This document shows positions 4,122-6,414 of a DNA stretch of 6,414 bases, in pieces; the stretch's first letter is position 1, and each line of letters begins with the position of its first letter. The position numbers and the translations under genes are program-made. This DNA comes from Melioribacter roseus (GTDB taxonomy: Bacteria; Bacteroidota; Ignavibacteria; Ignavibacteriales; Melioribacteraceae), in the NCBI GenBank assembly GCA_020724325.1, contig DYHC01000120.1, positions 1 to 6,414 of the forward strand, read 5' to 3'. The notes under the pieces are model-generated. The model was not told the origin of the DNA, did no database searches, and saw only the letters and a list, made by a program, of their open reading frames with translations.

Positions 4122-6414
4122 TTATAAAACAAAAGCGTTTAGACAAATTGCAAAATTATTATTTGTTCTATAATTAAGCCGCCATGTAAATTCAACAACA
4201 AGAGGAAATAGACGGGGTCCTATTCCAAAACCCAGTTCGTACATAGGATGTTTATATTCGTTGAACGGCTGTTGTAAAATTAATTTGCTTTTATCAGATA
4301 TTAAAAGCAATGCCGAATTAAAATGCGCGGTAATATTAATCGGTAAATCTTTTAGTACAGGAATATTAAGCAGCCGGAATAATTCATCGTTAAAATTATA
4401 CTGTGCCATCAATACCATTCCTTTGTTGCCGAAAGTTTCACCAATCCTAAGAGTGCGGAAAGAAAATGCTTTACCGCTGCTTTCTATATTGCCGGGCAGC
4501 GAATAGAGCATTTGATAAGGCATTGCATCATTTGAATAGACCCCTTTCAAAAGAAAGTTAAATATAGTTGATCTGAATAACGGAACAAAGCCGGAGAGAT
4601 TGAGTTCGTAGTAATTAAAATCGAGACCGCTTTTAAGCAGAGACTGATCCGAAAAAATTGCTTTACCTCTAAAAGAAATATTTGTCTCTCCAAAACTTAT
4701 CCTTCTTCTATAATAGCCGTCTTCAAAAAACTTTCTAAAATCCAGAGTAAACTCAGCGGTTATTGCATTAACCTTTGTTTCATAAATCAGTTTATTAGGT
4801 CTGTAGGATTTTGATTTATTAAATAATGAAAAGTTGGAATTGCTGAATGCATTGTTATCTGTTCTATTTAGGAAGCCAATTCCGCCACGTAATATCGGCA
4901 GCAGATCGCCGGAAATCTTAACTTCGTATCCTTTTGTATAGTAATAATCGCGGAAATCGTACTTACCGAATAAACTCGTAAAAGTAGATGTCATTTTATC
5001 ATATTTAATCGATTCGCTGAATAAATCTGTCAGCTCATTGTAAGCTCTTAAAGTTAATGTAGTAGTTCTATAATCACCTAAAAAATATCGCGCATTAATA
5101 TCTACTTGGAATTTTTTATCAGAAAAACCGTAAGCAAAGCTGGAATTCATATTAAACCTTTTATCAAGTTCGTTAATTATGTTGAAAGAAAAATTTAACG
5201 AATGACCGGTAATATGATTAAAGCTGTATAATCCCAACGGACCTGTGAAAGAATAATGATCGGATAGATAAAGCGTTGTTGCAAGAAGAGAAAAATTATC
5301 CCAGAAAGTTCTCGGAACCGCTTCAAGACTATCAATCCGTTTGTAAGCTTCAACTTCGGCAAGCGTATTTGGTATAGATTGAATTGAGTTCCAGTAAGTT
5401 GAATCTTTTTTATCTGCATCCGGCAAAACTTTTATTACTACCATATCAAAAAAGTCTTTGTTAAGGTTTCCGTTAATCTCATAGTCGTGGAAAATAGTGT
5501 TTAGTTCGAAGCCGAATTTAGCTATTCCTAAAAAATTTCCTTCGACAAAAATTCTGTAATCGACGGGCATTACAATCTGGTTATCGAATGGAACGAACTG
5601 CTGAAAAATATTAACAAGTGTAAATAAGCCTCCCGGATTGGCAGCTTCGTTCAAGTTCACATCTAATTTAACTAAGTTAAACGATTTGTCCTCAATAAAT
5701 ATTTTTCCATAGAATCCAGGGTCTGCTTTATCAATCGGTTCAAAATAGATTTGAAAAATATTTTTATTATCCATAGCAAGTGTATCTTCGATAATGTAGT
5801 AATAAAACTCTAAGGCATTATCGGCAATAGGACCAACTAAAGGTCTGTTGAAAAACCGAATATCGTTAGAATAAAAATTTTGAAGCAGACGTCCACCGGT
5901 AAGAATATTTATGGTTGGCGGAGTATTAGCTGATTGTTTACGTGCAGTTATTTCGTCTTTGTAATAATCTGGTTTTTTAAAATATCCTCTGCTTTCGTTT
6001 TCAATAATTCCTGTTATTTTTAATGAGCCGGTGTCTTTTGCGCCTATTGAAAATCCCGCTCTTCTATCGGAAGCAATAAGATCCCGTGTTGTTTTTACAA
6101 GTCCTTTTGTATATGCCTTAAAAATATATGAATCAATTCTCTTTTCTCTTTCATGTTTAGCAGCAATTGCTCTGCGAATAATTTCATTTGCCGGATTTTC
6201 TCCGGGCAATACTGTTACTTCCGGCAATATTACGGTTATGGATTCCAGCTTTACTAAAATTGTTTTGCTTTCGTTTAAGCTAATCCAGAGAGTATCGGAT
6301 TTGTACCCAATGTAAGATGTAATTAAAGAATACTCACCCGGTCTAAGTTTTAGCTCGAAGTTGTAATGCACTCCCAAAGTCAAGACAAAAATTATTAAAA
6401 AAGAGTAGAGACAT
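4122..6414 (-). CDS. DUF5686 / carboxypeptidase-like regulatory domain outer-membrane protein (5' end at or beyond window edge)
   Basis: In-frame codons run without a stop from 6413 to the TAA at 4124-4122, giving 763 visible residues (numbered from the first visible codon). Residues 1-17 (CLYSFLIIFVLTLGVHY) resemble a signal peptide core. Residues 18-35 (NFELKLRPGEY onward) and SYIGY match the second half of a CarboxypepD_reg-like domain. LPEVTVLPGENPANEIIRRAI (about 63-83) leads into the DUF5686 region, which includes the PLVGPIADNALEFYYYIIED block (191-210) and GFYGKIFIEDKSF (about 233-245). From about 370 to the end there are alternating aromatic/hydrophobic strands ending in a barrel-like final strand, RTNNNFAICLNAFVL. 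The protein is therefore predicted to sit in the outer membrane. Its function is unknown. The true start is probably a few codons outside the window. The gene lies 41 bp upstream of the GH13 gene and is probably cotranscribed. Confidence 0.85.
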   Translation of the reverse strand, partial: CLYSFLIIFVLTLGVHYNFELKLRPGEYSLITSYIGYKSDTLWISLNESKTILVKLESITVILPEVTVLPGENPANEIIRRAIAAKHEREKRIDSYIFKAYTKGLVKTTRDLIASDRRAGFSIGAKDTGSLKITGIIENESRGYFKKPDYYKDEITARKQSANTPPTINILTGGRLLQNFYSNDIRFFNRPLVGPIADNALEFYYYIIEDTLAMDNKNIFQIYFEPIDKADPGFYGKIFIEDKSFNLVKLDVNLNEAANPGGLFTLVNIFQQFVPFDNQIVMPVDYRIFVEGNFLGIAKFGFELNTIFHDYEINGNLNKDFFDMVVIKVLPDADKKDSTYWNSIQSIPNTLAEVEAYKRIDSLEAVPRTFWDNFSLLATTLYLSDHYSFTGPLGLYSFNHITGHSLNFSFNIINELDKRFNMNSSFAYGFSDKKFQVDINARYFLGDYRTTTLTLRAYNELTDLFSESIKYDKMTSTFTSLFGKYDFRDYYYTKGYEVKISGDLLPILRGGIGFLNRTDNNAFSNSNFSLFNKSKSYRPNKLIYETKVNAITAEFTLDFRKFFEDGYYRRRISFGETNISFRGKAIFSDQSLLKSGLDFNYYELNLSGFVPLFRSTIFNFLLKGVYSNDAMPYQMLYSLPGNIESSGKAFSFRTLRIGETFGNKGMVLMAQYNFNDELFRLLNIPVLKDLPINITAHFNSALLLISDKSKLILQQPFNEYKHPMYELGFGIGPRLFPLVVEFTWRLNYRTNNNFAICLNAFVL

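Noticed and set aside
5195..5419. 74-codon minus-strand open frame overlapping the DUF5686 gene in another frame
   Set aside because: It lies wholly within the long, well-supported frame of DUF5686 and shows no independent signal.
6031..6315. 94-codon plus-strand open frame
   Set aside because: Antisense shadow of the DUF5686 gene. Its hydrophobic stretches come from the reverse complement of ordinary codons.
6381..6383. TTG as start codon of the DUF5686 gene
   Set aside because: It would begin translation inside the hydrophobic segment and drop ten in-frame residues that fit a signal peptide core. The open frame continues to the window edge, so an upstream start is more likely.
6345..6414. 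ATG at 6414-6412 as start in its own frame
   Set aside because: That frame stops after about 22 codons and is not the frame of the DUF5686 protein. It matters only if one base of the A6 run is an error or mutation.

Overview
The window looks like chromosome from an AT-rich member of the Bacteroidota/FCB group. Ignavibacteria or a close relative is my best guess, from protein types only: a DUF5686 outer-membrane protein, a cyclomaltodextrinase-type GH13 with signal peptidase cleavage just before Gln, a DUF1684 lipoprotein, and one match to the Bacteroidota -7 promoter element TAnnTTTG. I see no rRNA, tRNA, CRISPR array, insertion sequence or phage gene.

Layout. Positions 1-288 (minus) hold the N-terminal 96 codons of a PAS-domain signalling protein that leaves the window on the left. 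Its N-terminus is a coiled coil encoded by a 21-bp tandem repeat. A 213-bp divergent intergenic region follows. Next comes a DUF1684 lipoprotein gene (plus, best start 502, stop 1404). The 189-bp gap after it carries a 105-bp array of fifteen heptamers organised as a 14-bp higher-order repeat. A DedA/VTT membrane protein gene follows (1594-2250, plus). It converges on the next gene with only 3 bp between the stop codons.

The right two thirds is a probable minus-strand operon, transcribed right to left. It comprises a DUF5686 outer-membrane protein (to 4122, 5' end at or beyond the window edge) and, 41 bp later, a secreted GH13 cyclomaltodextrinase/neopullulanase-like enzyme (4080-2254). The GH13 ribosome-binding site lies in a small predicted hairpin. 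Together these two encode an outer-membrane component and a periplasmic alpha-glucan hydrolase. A shared role in starch or maltodextrin use is only an inference from adjacency, because no SusC/SusD pair is visible.

Nothing here amounts to a clearly new multi-gene system. The observations most worth a second look are the hierarchical heptamer array, the apparently half-deleted N-terminal domain of the DUF5686 protein, and the nearly identical 21-bp repeats building the coiled coil of the PAS protein.
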